From: DASRWT01 sp963748485
Lineage (GTDB): Bacteria > Methylomirabilota > Methylomirabilia > Rokubacteriales > CSP1-6
Direction of reading: 5' to 3'
Assembly (NCBI GenBank): GCA_963748485.1
Contig: CAVVJF010000019.1
Coordinates: 1-64,000 of the forward strand
Length of the DNA: 64,000 nt
Under the pieces are notes generated by a model. The model was not told the origin of the DNA and searched no databases. It worked only from the letters and a program-made list of their open reading frames with translations. Each line of letters begins with the position of its first letter. The stretch's first letter is position 1. Both the position numbers and the translations under genes were made by a program. Below are positions 16,417-25,111 of the stretch, one piece after another.

Positions 16417-17643
16417 ATGAAGCAGAGCCGCGGACGGATCTTGACCACGCAGGCCGGCAGCCTGCCCCGGCCGGACGATCTCATCGAGCTGAACCGCGCG
16501 CGACAGGCCGGCGAGTCCCACGACGCGCGCGGCTATCATGAGCGCCTCGCCTCCGTCGTCGTCGATGTGGTGCGGCGGCAGCGGGCGGCGGGCATCGACG
16601 TGCCCGGCGACGGCGAGTTCGGCAAAGCCATGGGCCAGCGCGTGAACTACGGCGCGTGGTGGAGCTACTCGTTCCAGCGCCTGGGCGGGCTCGAGCTGGG
16701 CATGGAGCTCTACCGGATCCCCGCACAGCGCTCGGAGCCGGGCCGCGTCCGACTCACGAGCTTTTCGGACCGCCGCGACCGCGCCCTGTTCGCCGCCGCC
16801 TATGCCGATCCCGACTCGGGCGTGTCCACCAATCGGGGTGGGCCGGGGATGCGGCTGCCGGTGTGCAAGGCGCCCCTCACCTACACGGGCGCGGACGCCA
16901 TCCGCGCCGACATCGCGCACATGACGGCGGCGCTCCAGGCGGCGGGAGTGGACGAGGGCTTCATGACGTCGATCGCGCCCGGCAGCGCCTCCCGCATCGG
17001 CAACGAGTACTACAAGACGGACGAGGAGCTCATCTTCGCCTGCGCGGACGCGCTGCGCGAGGAGTACCGGGCCATCCTCGACGCCGGCCTCGTGCTCCAG
17101 CTCGACGATCCCGCCATCGCCGAGAACTGGGACATGATCAATCCCGCCCCCACCGTCGCGGAGTACCGGAAGCTTTCGATGATTCGCGTGGAGGCGCTCA
17201 ATCACGCGCTGCGGGGGCTGCCCGCGGACCGGATCCGGTTCCACCTGTGCTGGGGCAGCTGGCACGGGCCCCACGTGACCGACATTCCGCTCCGCGACAT
17301 CGTCGACATCATGCTGGCGGTGAACTGCCAGGCCTATTCCTTCGAGGCGGGCAACGTGCGCCACGAGCACGAGTGGAAGGTGTGGCGTGACGTGAAGCTT
17401 CCCGACGGCAAGATTCTGATTCCCGGCGTGGTGAGCCACGCCACCAACGTGGTCGAGCACCCGGAGCTCGTCGCCGATCGCATCGTGCGCATCGCCGAGC
17501 TCGTGGGACCCGAGCGCGTCATCGCCGGCACCGATTGCGGCCTCGGCGGGCGCGTGCATCCCGACATTGCATGGGCGAAGCTCGAGTCCCTCGCCCAGGG
17601 GGCCGCGCTCGCCTCGCGACAGCTCTATGGAGGAGCCCGATGA
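16417..17643 (+). CDS. Cobalamin-independent methionine synthase-like (MetE C-terminal / UROD fold) enzyme
   Basis: This 408-residue protein resembles the C-terminal catalytic half of MetE and the epoxyalkane:coenzyme M transferase group. It starts TTQAGSLPRPDDL. The zinc thiolate-transfer site shows as FHLCWGSWHGPH (His-x-Cys), an SFEAGN glutamate, and GTDCGLGGR (Cys). Such proteins move methyl or alkyl groups to or from thiols; the substrate here is unknown. The MetE N-terminal folate half is absent. The next gene begins in an ATGA overlap, so they are translationally coupled. Confidence 0.88.
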   Translation: MKQSRGRILTTQAGSLPRPDDLIELNRARQAGESHDARGYHERLASVVVDVVRRQRAAGIDVPGDGEFGKAMGQRVNYGAWWSYSFQRLGGLELGMELYRIPAQRSEPGRVRLTSFSDRRDRALFAAAYADPDSGVSTNRGGPGMRLPVCKAPLTYTGADAIRADIAHMTAALQAAGVDEGFMTSIAPGSASRIGNEYYKTDEELIFACADALREEYRAILDAGLVLQLDDPAIAENWDMINPAPTVAEYRKLSMIRVEALNHALRGLPADRIRFHLCWGSWHGPHVTDIPLRDIVDIMLAVNCQAYSFEAGNVRHEHEWKVWRDVKLPDGKILIPGVVSHATNVVEHPELVADRIVRIAELVGPERVIAGTDCGLGGRVHPDIAWAKLESLAQGAALASRQLYGGAR

Positions 17644-18464
17644 CCGTCAGCCAGAAAGACAAGGCGCTGCGCTTCCAGGCGCTGCATCAGGCGCCCGGCT
17701 ACTTCGTGATCCCCAATCCGTGGGACGGGGCTTCCGCGCGCATTCTCGCCGGGCTCGGCTTCCTCGCCCTCGCCACGTCCAGCGGCGCCCAGGCGGGCAC
17801 CCTGGGCCGGCGCGACGGCAAGGTGACGCGCGACGAGGCGCTGGCGCACTCGCGCGGAATCGTGGCGGCCACAGACTTGCCGGTGGCCGCCGACCTGGAG
17901 AAGGGCTTCGGCGACGCCCCCTCGGCCGCCGCCGAGACCATCCGGCGGGCGGCGGAGGTGGGATTGGTGGGCGGTTCCATCGAGGACGCCACCGGCGACC
18001 GGGAGCGCCCGCTCTACGACAGCGGCCAAGCCACCGAGCGGGTGGCCGCGGCGGTCGAGGCCGCGCGCGCGCTGCCATTCCCGTTCACGCTGACCGCGCG
18101 GTCGGAGAACTTCCTCCGCGGCAACCCGGATCTGGACGACACCATCAAGCGGCTGCAAGCCTTCGAGCGCGCCGGTGCCGACGTGCTCTTCGCGCCCGGG
18201 CTGCCGGACCTCAGCGCCGTCCGCACCGTGTGCTCCGCGCTCGGCCGGCCCTTCAACTTCATGGTGGGCATCAAGGGCAAGTCGTTCACGGTGGCCGACC
18301 TGGCGGACGCGGGCGTGAAGCGCATCAGCCTGGCCGGCTCGCTCTACCGCGCGGCGATGAGCGGCCTGCTCGATGCCGCCCGCGAAGTGAAGGACAAGGG
18401 AACCTTTGGGTATGTGGACCGCGTAGTATCCACCCCCGACCTCAACGCCTATCTCGAGGGCTGA
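17640..18464 (+). CDS. Isocitrate lyase / phosphoenolpyruvate mutase family protein
   Basis: The 274-residue TIM-barrel protein starts at ATG 17640 in an ATGA overlap with the MetE-like gene. The N-terminus YFVIPNPWDGASARILAGLG, the SSGAQAGTLGR loop, AADLEKGFGDAP and GSIEDATGD place it in the PEP mutase / 2-methylisocitrate lyase superfamily. The KKCGH loop of true isocitrate lyases is missing, so C-C or P-C cleavage of another alpha-hydroxy or oxaloacetate-like acid is more likely. Coupling to the MetE-like gene suggests one pathway. Confidence 0.88.
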   Translation: MTVSQKDKALRFQALHQAPGYFVIPNPWDGASARILAGLGFLALATSSGAQAGTLGRRDGKVTRDEALAHSRGIVAATDLPVAADLEKGFGDAPSAAAETIRRAAEVGLVGGSIEDATGDRERPLYDSGQATERVAAAVEAARALPFPFTLTARSENFLRGNPDLDDTIKRLQAFERAGADVLFAPGLPDLSAVRTVCSALGRPFNFMVGIKGKSFTVADLADAGVKRISLAGSLYRAAMSGLLDAAREVKDKGTFGYVDRVVSTPDLNAYLEG

Positions 18465-18467
18465 GGG

Positions 18468-18755
18468 CTAGCGATCGGTCTTTGCGGGGGCGGCAGGCTG
18501 CACGGCCTCGTGCACCACAGCAACCACGCGCGTCCACGCCGCGTCCGGCTGCTGCTCCGAGGCCCGCTCGCGCCGTGCCTCGCACCAGCGCGTGAGGAGC
18601 TGGCCGTCCTGCAGGCTCAGGTCGAGCGGCCGTCCCGCGGCGGCGGCGCGGACCGCATCGGCGACGCGCGGCTCCAGCGCGGGGGCCGCGCCCTCGTCGA
18701 GCGCGGCGAGAATCGTACGCATCTGATCGGGGCTGAGCTCGATGTGAGTGATCAT
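18468..18755 (-). CDS. Hypothetical small protein
   Basis: The 95-residue predicted protein (MITHIELSPDQMRTILAAL start) is helical and acidic in its first half, with an Ala-rich centre and a LQDGQLLTRWCEARRE segment. It has no signal or membrane helix. It converges on the PEP-mutase-like gene with a 3-base gap and diverges from pssA. Codon use is like its neighbours, and I accept it as a gene on that and on the clean fit between neighbours. No family recognised. Confidence 0.55.
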   Translation of the reverse strand: MITHIELSPDQMRTILAALDEGAAPALEPRVADAVRAAAAGRPLDLSLQDGQLLTRWCEARRERASEQQPDAAWTRVVAVVHEAVQPAAPAKTDR

Positions 18756-18853
18756 GAGAGCATGCGACCACCGCTGCCGGCCCGTCGCAAGCCGTCGTGG
18801 CTCAGTGCGGCACTTGCGCGACCCACAGCACCATTCGATCCCGGGAATCCCGC

Positions 18854-19456
18854 ATGAAGCCCCGCGTCCACTTCTCGATGCTCCGCAGCTTTCATCTGGC
18901 CGATCTGTTCACGATCGCCAACGGCTTCTGCGGCGTGGGCGCGCTGTTCTCGGCGATGCGCTACCTGACCGTCGAGGACGTCCGCTATCTCTATCTGGCC
19001 GCCCTGCTCGTACCTGTCGCGCTGGTCTTCGACATCCTCGACGGGCGCATCGCGCGCTGGCGGCATGCCGCCTCGGCACTGGGACGGGAGCTGGACTCGC
19101 TCGCCGACGTGATTTCTTTCGGGGTGGCTCCCGCCGGCATCGCCTACGCAGCGGGGCTGACGAGCCTTGTCGATCAATTCATCCTGCTGTACTTCGTCGG
19201 CTGCGGGCTGAGCCGTCTCGCGCGCTTCAACATCACCGCCGAGGCCCTCGCCGGCGACTCGGGGAAGGTCCGTTACTTCGAGGGCACGCCCATCCCCACC
19301 AGCGTGGTCCCGCTGGGGCTGCTGATGCTCGCCTTCCAGCAGGGCACCCTCTATCCCGTCCGCATCCTCGGGGCCGAGCTCCACCTGGTGACGCTGCTCT
19401 TCTTCGTCTCGGGCAGCCTGATGATCAGCAAGACGTTGCGAATCCCCAAGCTCTAG
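18854..19456 (+). CDS. pssA: CDP-diacylglycerol-serine O-phosphatidyltransferase
   Basis: This 200-residue integral membrane enzyme makes phosphatidylserine from CDP-diacylglycerol and serine. The CDP-alcohol phosphotransferase signature D-G-x2-A-R-x8-G-x3-D-x3-D is seen as DILDGRIARW followed by LGRELDSLADVISFG. The N-terminus SFHLADLFTIANGFCG and several membrane helices fit the short PssA type. The ATG at 18854 is used because the conserved region starts there. No phosphatidylserine decarboxylase gene is adjacent. Confidence 0.92.
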   Translation: MKPRVHFSMLRSFHLADLFTIANGFCGVGALFSAMRYLTVEDVRYLYLAALLVPVALVFDILDGRIARWRHAASALGRELDSLADVISFGVAPAGIAYAAGLTSLVDQFILLYFVGCGLSRLARFNITAEALAGDSGKVRYFEGTPIPTSVVPLGLLMLAFQQGTLYPVRILGAELHLVTLLFFVSGSLMISKTLRIPKL

Positions 19457-19488
19457 GCGCGGCAGTCCCGGCCCGGCGGGCGCGCCCG

Positions 19489-20310
19489 TCACGCGAGGGC
19501 GCGAAGCTCCTCGAGATGCGCGGCGTCGTGCCGCTCGGGCACCAGCACGAGGTCGTCGAAGCCCAGCGCCTTCGCGTGGCCCAGCCGCTCGCGCACCACC
19601 GAGCGCGGGCCCACCAGGTCGAAGGGATCGTCGGGACCAGACGGGCTCGGCGCGCCCTCGTGGACGCGCAGCCGCACGTTGGTGAGCACCGCGCGCTTGC
19701 CGCCGAAGCCACGGAAGCGGGCGATCCCCTCCGCGATCAGCCGCCACGACGACCGCGCGCCCGAGGCCACCCAGCCGTCGAACTCCGTGGCGGCGCGCTC
19801 GATCCAGCGTGAGCCCGCCCACGAGCCGATCAGGATGGGCGGCCCGCCCGCGGCGTCCGGCCATGCGGCGCCCAGCGACGCTTCGCCCACCCGCTCGCCC
19901 GCCCACAGCCTGCGCATCGTGGCCAGCGAGGCATCCAGCGCGCGGAAGCGCGAGGCGAAGTCCACACCGACGGCGGCGAAGTCCGCCGGAGTGGAGCCCG
20001 CGCCCACCCCGAGGCGCAGGCGGCCGCCGCAGACCAGGTGGGTGGTCAGCACCCGGTGCGCCAGCTCCACCGGGCGGCGCAGCGGCACCTGCAGCACGCC
20101 CGTGCCCAGCTCGATGCGCCGTGTCACCGTGCCCGCCACTGACAGCGCGGTGAGCGGGTCGGGCAGGAGAAAGCCGCGCCCCAGGGAGTCGAACACCCAG
20201 GCGCTCGCGAAGCCCGCCGCCTCGACCCGGCGCGCCGCGTCGGCGAGGCTCGCGGCCGACAGCGGCCGATCGTCGGGCTCCACCCGCGGCAGGACGACGC
20301 CCAGGCGCAT
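19489..20310 (-). CDS. LLM class flavin/F420-dependent oxidoreductase
   Basis: This 273-residue short luciferase-like protein starts MRLGVVLPRVEPDDRPLS. Family segments are AGFASAWVFDS, VTRRIELGTGVLQVPLRRP, GRLRLGVGAGSTPADFAAVG and PILIGSWAG. Short members of this group are usually F420-dependent and act on unknown small molecules. It converges on pssA and has the DUF3810 gene 13 bp upstream on the same strand, so those two may be co-transcribed. Confidence 0.88.
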   Translation of the reverse strand: MRLGVVLPRVEPDDRPLSAASLADAARRVEAAGFASAWVFDSLGRGFLLPDPLTALSVAGTVTRRIELGTGVLQVPLRRPVELAHRVLTTHLVCGGRLRLGVGAGSTPADFAAVGVDFASRFRALDASLATMRRLWAGERVGEASLGAAWPDAAGGPPILIGSWAGSRWIERAATEFDGWVASGARSSWRLIAEGIARFRGFGGKRAVLTNVRLRVHEGAPSPSGPDDPFDLVGPRSVVRERLGHAKALGFDDLVLVPERHDAAHLEELRALA

Positions 20311-20323
20311 CGCGCGGCGCTCG

Positions 20324-21307
20324 CTAGGCGCGCGCGCGCCGGTGCAGGGCGCCCGCAGACGGCGGGGTCTGAAGGGCAGTCGCGCTGGTCTCGAACGTGT
20401 AGAGGAAGTCGGTGAAGCCGCGGTCGTAGTCGGAGAGCCCGTTCTGCCCGGTCAGCCGCATGCGCGCGTCGTAGATGCGGCGCATGCCGGCGTCCACACG
20501 CCGTCCCACGGCTCCCGACGGCCGCCGAAGCAGCGCGAGGGGCTCGCGCAGCTCCGCGCGCAGGCCGGCCGCGGCTACGCGGGCGTCGAACGCGGCCTCG
20601 TCGCCGTCGGCGAGCACGCGCAGGTTACGGTGCAGTCGCTCGAAGAGCGCGGCCTGCGCGAGCACGGGCTCGCCGCAGCCGGCGAGCGCCAGGTAGGCGA
20701 GCACCTGCGCATCCAGCTCCTTCCAGTAGCCCTTCCGGTGGCAGAACTCATGGGCGATGATGTGCGGCTCCAGGAAGCCGACGTCCTTGAAGATGGCCAC
20801 GTCGCCGGTGAGGATGTCGCACGCGCCAAGCGCCGATGGGAAGGCGAGCCCCACGAGCGCGAACCCCCGCACCTCCGCGCTCGTGCGCACGCGCTGGCCG
20901 GTGATGCTCGCGATGTACTCGGTGAGATGCCAGTCCGCCCGCCGCGCGATCTCACGGCGCGGTGGGCGGTTGGTCACCAGCTCGTCGTTGAGCCGCGCCG
21001 CGAGCGTGGACACCTCGGCCTCGCGCAGCTCGCGGGGCATGGGCACGAGGTGACGGGCGTCCGCGCCCAGCTCCCGGCGGAAGGCGATCCGGCGGATGCC
21101 GCGCCGGTCGCGCCAGTCGCGGAGCGCGCTGGCGGCATAGAGGCCGAGGGCGACGGCGTTCACCACGCGCCCCGCCGGCGTCGCCCCGAGGAGCAGGCGC
21201 GCGGCCAGGGGCGCGACGATCAGGAGATCGATGGGCGCGACCGGCCAGTAGGTGGCGCGGTTCGCGACCCGTACCTCGTCCGGGGACGTCCGGTCGGGCT
21301 CCGCCAC
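20324..21307 (-). CDS. DUF3810-type membrane zinc metallopeptidase-like protein
   Basis: The protein has two hydrophobic stretches near residues 20-60 (PIDLLIVAPLAARLLLG, VVNAVALGLYAASAL), then a soluble domain with the HExxH zinc motif in HIIAHEFCHRKGY. This matches DUF3810. I use a GTG at 21307 (327 residues), 8 bases after the propeller gene's stop; an open frame further upstream overlaps that gene and lacks family-like sequence. Peptidase activity is inferred from the motif only. Confidence 0.8.
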   Translation of the reverse strand: MAEPDRTSPDEVRVANRATYWPVAPIDLLIVAPLAARLLLGATPAGRVVNAVALGLYAASALRDWRDRRGIRRIAFRRELGADARHLVPMPRELREAEVSTLAARLNDELVTNRPPRREIARRADWHLTEYIASITGQRVRTSAEVRGFALVGLAFPSALGACDILTGDVAIFKDVGFLEPHIIAHEFCHRKGYWKELDAQVLAYLALAGCGEPVLAQAALFERLHRNLRVLADGDEAAFDARVAAAGLRAELREPLALLRRPSGAVGRRVDAGMRRIYDARMRLTGQNGLSDYDRGFTDFLYTFETSATALQTPPSAGALHRRARA

Positions 21308-21314
21308 GCGCGGC

Positions 21315-24300
21315 TCAGCCGCCCGCGGCGGGCATGGCCACGATGGCCGGCACGCCCGCGTCCTTGCACAGCGTGTTGAAGCGGGCGAGGTCGTCGGCGA
21401 GAACGCGGGTGAGCTTGGCAAGCTCCGCCTCGGCGCGCTGGGCGAGATCGGCGGTCAGCTCGCGCAGCGCCCGCGGGGGCGCGGCATCGGAGTGCTCGAT
21501 GAGCGGCAGCACCGTGCCGATGCGCGTGTTGAGCTTGGCCGGGAACATCCGCGGATCCTCCGAGCGGACCTGGATCAGCTCCTCCTCGATGGCCGTGAGG
21601 GTCCGGGCGAGGGCGGCGGCCGCCGTCTTGATCGCGGGCGTCGTCGCACGGCTTCCCCATCCCTCCGCCTGGGCGCGGACATCGCGCAGCCGCAGCACCC
21701 CGTCGTGCACTCGGGCGAGAAGGTCGTGCGCCTGCTTGGCCAGGTTGAACGCCTCGCGGATCTCGGCGTCGGTGGCCCCCGCGCGCGGGTCCTTCACCAG
21801 CTCGAAGCGCTGGGTCAGCGTCCGGCCGGCTACCGTGAGCCGCACCTGATAGGCGCCGGGCGGCACGCGGGGCGCCGCCAGCATATCGATGGTGCCCCCG
21901 CGGCCTTTGTTATCTGGCAGCTTGGTCGCGTCGCGGCCCCGCAGGTTCCACACGAAGCGATTGGCGCCGGCCTCGCAGGTGGGGTGGGGCTCCTCGTCCT
22001 TGGCCGCCGACGGCGCCGCCACCGGGGGCGGCTCTTCCCCGCCGGGCGGAGTGGGAGTGGGCGCGGGAGTGTCGCCGCCGGCGGGGGGCCGCGCCTTGCT
22101 CGTGAACGAGCGAATCTCGCGCCCATCGGCGTCGAGGAAGGCGAGCACGAGATCGCCGGCGGGGGCCTCGCGGAGCCAGTAGTGCACGATCGCGCCGTTG
22201 GGCGGGTTCTCGCCGGCGTCGAGCTTGCGCTCCTGCTTCTCGCCCGTGGGCGCCTCCACTTGCCGATAACCGTAGCCCACGGAGCCCGCCATCCGGTAGG
22301 CGATCTCGCGATTCGGCCCCGGATTCATGCCGTGGCCGCGGTAGGCCCGCCACCGCACGGTGCGCCGCGGCGTGAAGAGGTGCATGTCCGCGCCCGCGAC
22401 GGCATCGGCCAGCTGATGGAGCGGCGAGAGATCGTCGAGGATCCAGAACGAGCGCCCATGCGTGGCCACCACGAGGTCCCCGTTCTTGACGATCAGGTCG
22501 TGGATGGGCGCCACCGGCAGGTTGCCCTGCAGCCGCGTCCACGCGCCGCCATCGTCCAGCGACACCCACACGCCGCGCTCGGTGCCGCAGTAGAGCAGCG
22601 CGCGCCGGTTCGGGTCCTCGCGGATCACCCGCGTGAATTCGCCGGGCGGCAGCGATTCGCTGATGCGCTTCCACGTGCGCCCGTAGTCCGCCGTCTTGTA
22701 GAGATAGGGCCGCGTGTCGTCGTGCTTGTAGCGCGTGGCCGCGAGATAGCAGGTGCCGGCGTCGTGCGGCGACGGCTCGAGCACGCTGATGAGCGCCCAC
22801 TCCGGCAGGTCGGGCGGCGTCACCGCGTTCCAGGTGCGGCCGCGATCGCGGGACAGGTGCACGAGCCCGTCGTCGGTGCCCGCCCACAGGACGTCGCGCT
22901 CGTGGAGCGACTCCGCGAGGGCGAAGATGGTGCAGTACACCTCGGCGCCGGTGTTGTCGCGGGTGATGGGACCGCCCGACGGCCCCAGCTTGCTCGCGTC
23001 GTTCCGCGTGAGATCGTCGCTCACGATCTCCCAGCTCTGCCCCTCGTCCACCGAGCGGAAGATGCGGTTGCCCGCCATCCACAACTCGCGGGCATCCCAG
23101 CGCGAGTAAAACAGGGGGAACGTCCACTGGAACCGGTAGCGGTGCTCGCGGGGCGGCGTGCCCATGCCGTAGCCCTCGGGCCACGCGCTGATGATACGCT
23201 CCTGCCCGGTCCGGTGATCGTAGTGGATCAGCCGGCCCATGCCGGGGCCGCTGCCGATGGCGCCACCGACCACGATGTTCGAGTCGCCGGGCTTCACCGC
23301 GATGTAGCCGCTCTCGCCGCCGCCCGGCTGCACCCAGTCGATGGCGGTGATGGCGCCGCGGTGGGACTGGCTCGGCACCCGGATGGCCCAGTTGTCCTGC
23401 TGCGAGCCGTAGAGATGGTAGGGCTCCTGGTCGTCCGCGCACACGTGGTAGAACTGTGCGGTCGGCTGATTGTAGATGGTGGACCACGACTGCCCGCCGT
23501 TGAAGGAGACGCAGGCTCCGCCGTCATTGCCCTCGATCATGCGTCGTGAGTCGGCGGGATCGATCCAGAGGTCGTGGTTGTCGCCGTGCGGCGTGGACAC
23601 CTCCACGAACGTCTTGCCGGCGTCGATGGACTTCCACAGCGAGTAGTCGGCGACCCAGAGCGTGTCGGCATCGTTGGGGTCGGCCATCACGTGCATGTAG
23701 TACCAGGGGCGGCCGCGCAGGCCCGCCTCCTCACTGCCCCGCTGCCAGGTCTCGCCGCCGTCGTCGGAGCGGAAGAGGGCGCCGTCCTCCGCCTCCACCA
23801 CCGCGTAGACGCGGCGGCCGTCCGCGGGCGACACCGCCACGCCGATGCGTCCGAGCACGCCGCGGGGGAGCCCGGGGCGACGACTGATCTCGGTCCACGT
23901 GTCGCCCCCGTCGGCGGAGCGCCAGAGACCGGACTCCGGCCCGCCGCTCGCCATTCCCCAAGGGTACCGCTGCGCCTGCCACACCGCGGCCAGGAGCACG
24001 CGCGGGTTGCCGGCGTCGAGGGAGAGATCCACCGCGCCCGCCCGCTCGCTCTTGAAGAGCACGTGGTCCCAGGTGACGCCGCCGTTCTTGGAACGGAACA
24101 CGCCACGCTCGCGACTCGGGCCCCAGGCATGCCCCAGCGCGGCCACGTAGACGGTGTCGGGATCCCGCGGGTCCACGCGCACGCGCCCGATGTGCCGCGT
24201 GTCGCGAAGGCCCAGGTTCCGCCAGGTGCGGCCGCCGTCGTCCGACCGGTACACGCCGTCGCCGTGGGAGACGTTCCCGCGAATGCAGGCCTCGCCGGTG

Positions 24301-24554
24301 CCCGCGTAGATCACATTGGGCGCGGAGGGGGCCACCGCGATCGCGCCCACCGCCGCGGTCTCGAAGAAGCCGTCGGAGACGTTCTCCCAGTACACCCCGC
24401 CATCGGTGGTCTTCCACACCCCGCCCGCGCACGCGCCGAAGTAAAACGTGCCCCGTTCGGTGGGATGGCCGGCCACCGCGACGACACGCCCGCCCCGGTG
24501 GGGGCCGACACACCGCCAGCGCAGCGATTCGAGCAGTCGCGGATCGATGTTCAC
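21315..24554 (-). CDS. Large BNR / VPS10-like beta-propeller protein (glycosidase-like)
   Basis: The protein has 1079 residues. The first ~700 are tandem propeller blades with Asp-box motifs of the S/T-x-D-x-G-x-T-W type (KTTDGGVYWENV, RSDDGGRTWRNLG, RSADGGDTWTEI, LYKTADYGRTWKRI). The C-terminal 300 residues include a Pro-rich segment (about 830-850), a FVWNLRGRDATKLPD domain and helices at the end. Homologues in Acidobacteria and Bacteroidetes are annotated as sortilin/VPS10-like glycosyl hydrolases without proven substrate. No signal peptide is seen. A GTG start for the next gene lies 8 bases past its stop. Confidence 0.85.
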   Translation of the reverse strand: MNIDPRLLESLRWRCVGPHRGGRVVAVAGHPTERGTFYFGACAGGVWKTTDGGVYWENVSDGFFETAAVGAIAVAPSAPNVIYAGTGEACIRGNVSHGDGVYRSDDGGRTWRNLGLRDTRHIGRVRVDPRDPDTVYVAALGHAWGPSRERGVFRSKNGGVTWDHVLFKSERAGAVDLSLDAGNPRVLLAAVWQAQRYPWGMASGGPESGLWRSADGGDTWTEISRRPGLPRGVLGRIGVAVSPADGRRVYAVVEAEDGALFRSDDGGETWQRGSEEAGLRGRPWYYMHVMADPNDADTLWVADYSLWKSIDAGKTFVEVSTPHGDNHDLWIDPADSRRMIEGNDGGACVSFNGGQSWSTIYNQPTAQFYHVCADDQEPYHLYGSQQDNWAIRVPSQSHRGAITAIDWVQPGGGESGYIAVKPGDSNIVVGGAIGSGPGMGRLIHYDHRTGQERIISAWPEGYGMGTPPREHRYRFQWTFPLFYSRWDARELWMAGNRIFRSVDEGQSWEIVSDDLTRNDASKLGPSGGPITRDNTGAEVYCTIFALAESLHERDVLWAGTDDGLVHLSRDRGRTWNAVTPPDLPEWALISVLEPSPHDAGTCYLAATRYKHDDTRPYLYKTADYGRTWKRISESLPPGEFTRVIREDPNRRALLYCGTERGVWVSLDDGGAWTRLQGNLPVAPIHDLIVKNGDLVVATHGRSFWILDDLSPLHQLADAVAGADMHLFTPRRTVRWRAYRGHGMNPGPNREIAYRMAGSVGYGYRQVEAPTGEKQERKLDAGENPPNGAIVHYWLREAPAGDLVLAFLDADGREIRSFTSKARPPAGGDTPAPTPTPPGGEEPPPVAAPSAAKDEEPHPTCEAGANRFVWNLRGRDATKLPDNKGRGGTIDMLAAPRVPPGAYQVRLTVAGRTLTQRFELVKDPRAGATDAEIREAFNLAKQAHDLLARVHDGVLRLRDVRAQAEGWGSRATTPAIKTAAAALARTLTAIEEELIQVRSEDPRMFPAKLNTRIGTVLPLIEHSDAAPPRALRELTADLAQRAEAELAKLTRVLADDLARFNTLCKDAGVPAIVAMPAAGG

Positions 24555-24566
24555 GAGATCGAGGGG

Positions 24567-24761
24567 CTACTTTCTGCGGGGGCCAACGATCAACGATTGG
24601 ATCCAGCTGAGCACGTACCAGGTGACGAGGAAGGCGGCGCACTCGAGCGTGAAGCTCTTGAACTTGTAGAACACCTCGGCGGTGGCGAACGCGGCGAGGA
24701 AGGCGGGAGCTTCCTGGGCCAGCGCCGTGGGAATACCGACCTGCTTCACGTACGAGAACAT
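24567..24761 (-). CDS. Small single-helix membrane protein
   Basis: The protein has 64 residues. The ATG at 24761 is preceded by a near-perfect AAGGAGG, which decides the start. The sequence MFSYVKQVGIPTALAQEAPA leads into a hydrophobic helix (AAFLVTWYVLSWIQSLIVG) and a basic end. It lies 12 bp upstream of the large propeller gene on the same strand and may be co-expressed. No family recognised. Confidence 0.7.
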   Translation of the reverse strand: MFSYVKQVGIPTALAQEAPAFLAAFATAEVFYKFKSFTLECAAFLVTWYVLSWIQSLIVGPRRK

Positions 24762-24870
24762 GAACGCCTCCTTGGATGGTGTGGGTGCCGTAGGAATAGC
24801 GCCAGCGCGGATGGCTGTCAAGCCGAGCCGGGCCGGAGGTAAATGTGCCGGCGAGGTTCGGCGAGCTTTC

Positions 24871-24890
24871 ACATAACTTGTAGGTTATGT
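24871..24890. promoter_or_regulatory. Inverted repeat, upstream activator site candidate
   Basis: ACATAAC at 24871-24877 and GTTATGT at 24884-24890 are perfect inverted arms around a 6-base spacer. The site lies about 150 bp upstream of the sigma-54-like promoter, the usual distance for an enhancer-binding activator. Palindromic AAC-N6-GTT sites also occur at 61222-61239 and, with a 5-base spacer, at 33991-34007. Confidence 0.45.
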
Positions 24891-25038
24891 CAATTTCTCC
24901 GGGCTCTCGCCGGCGCGCGAACCCAACCACTGCGGCTTGACAACTTCGCGAGGTGCCGCGTCGGAAAATTTAGCAACCTCGCCCACACGCCTATGGGACC
25001 GAAGCCAGTTCAATCGGAAAATCAATGAGATGCAGAAG

Positions 25039-25054
25039 TGGCACATACGATGCT
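25039..25054 (+). promoter_or_regulatory. Sigma-54 (RpoN) -24/-12 promoter upstream of the PEP-CTERM gene
   Basis: TGGCAC-N5-ATGCT at 25039-25054 differs from the TGGCAC-N5-TTGC(A/T) consensus at one base, with GG and GC exactly 10 bases apart. Transcription would start near 25065, about 47 bases before the ATG at 25112. PEP-CTERM genes in many bacteria are controlled through RpoN and the PrsK/PrsR pair, so the assignment fits family knowledge. Confidence 0.7.
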
Positions 25055-25111
25055 CACTTTAACCAGCGAATCACGACGTTCCATCCACCCCATTCCAGGA
25101 CGGAGACGCAC

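Larger units (their letters stand above)
24762..25111. other. 350-bp intergenic region with lower GC than its surroundings
   Basis: This is the longest clean gap in the window and visibly richer in A/T than adjacent genes. It serves the divergent small membrane protein (minus) and the PEP-CTERM gene (plus). It holds an inverted repeat at 24871-24890 and a sigma-54-type promoter at 25039-25054, described separately. I see no additional coding potential in it. Confidence 0.7.
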
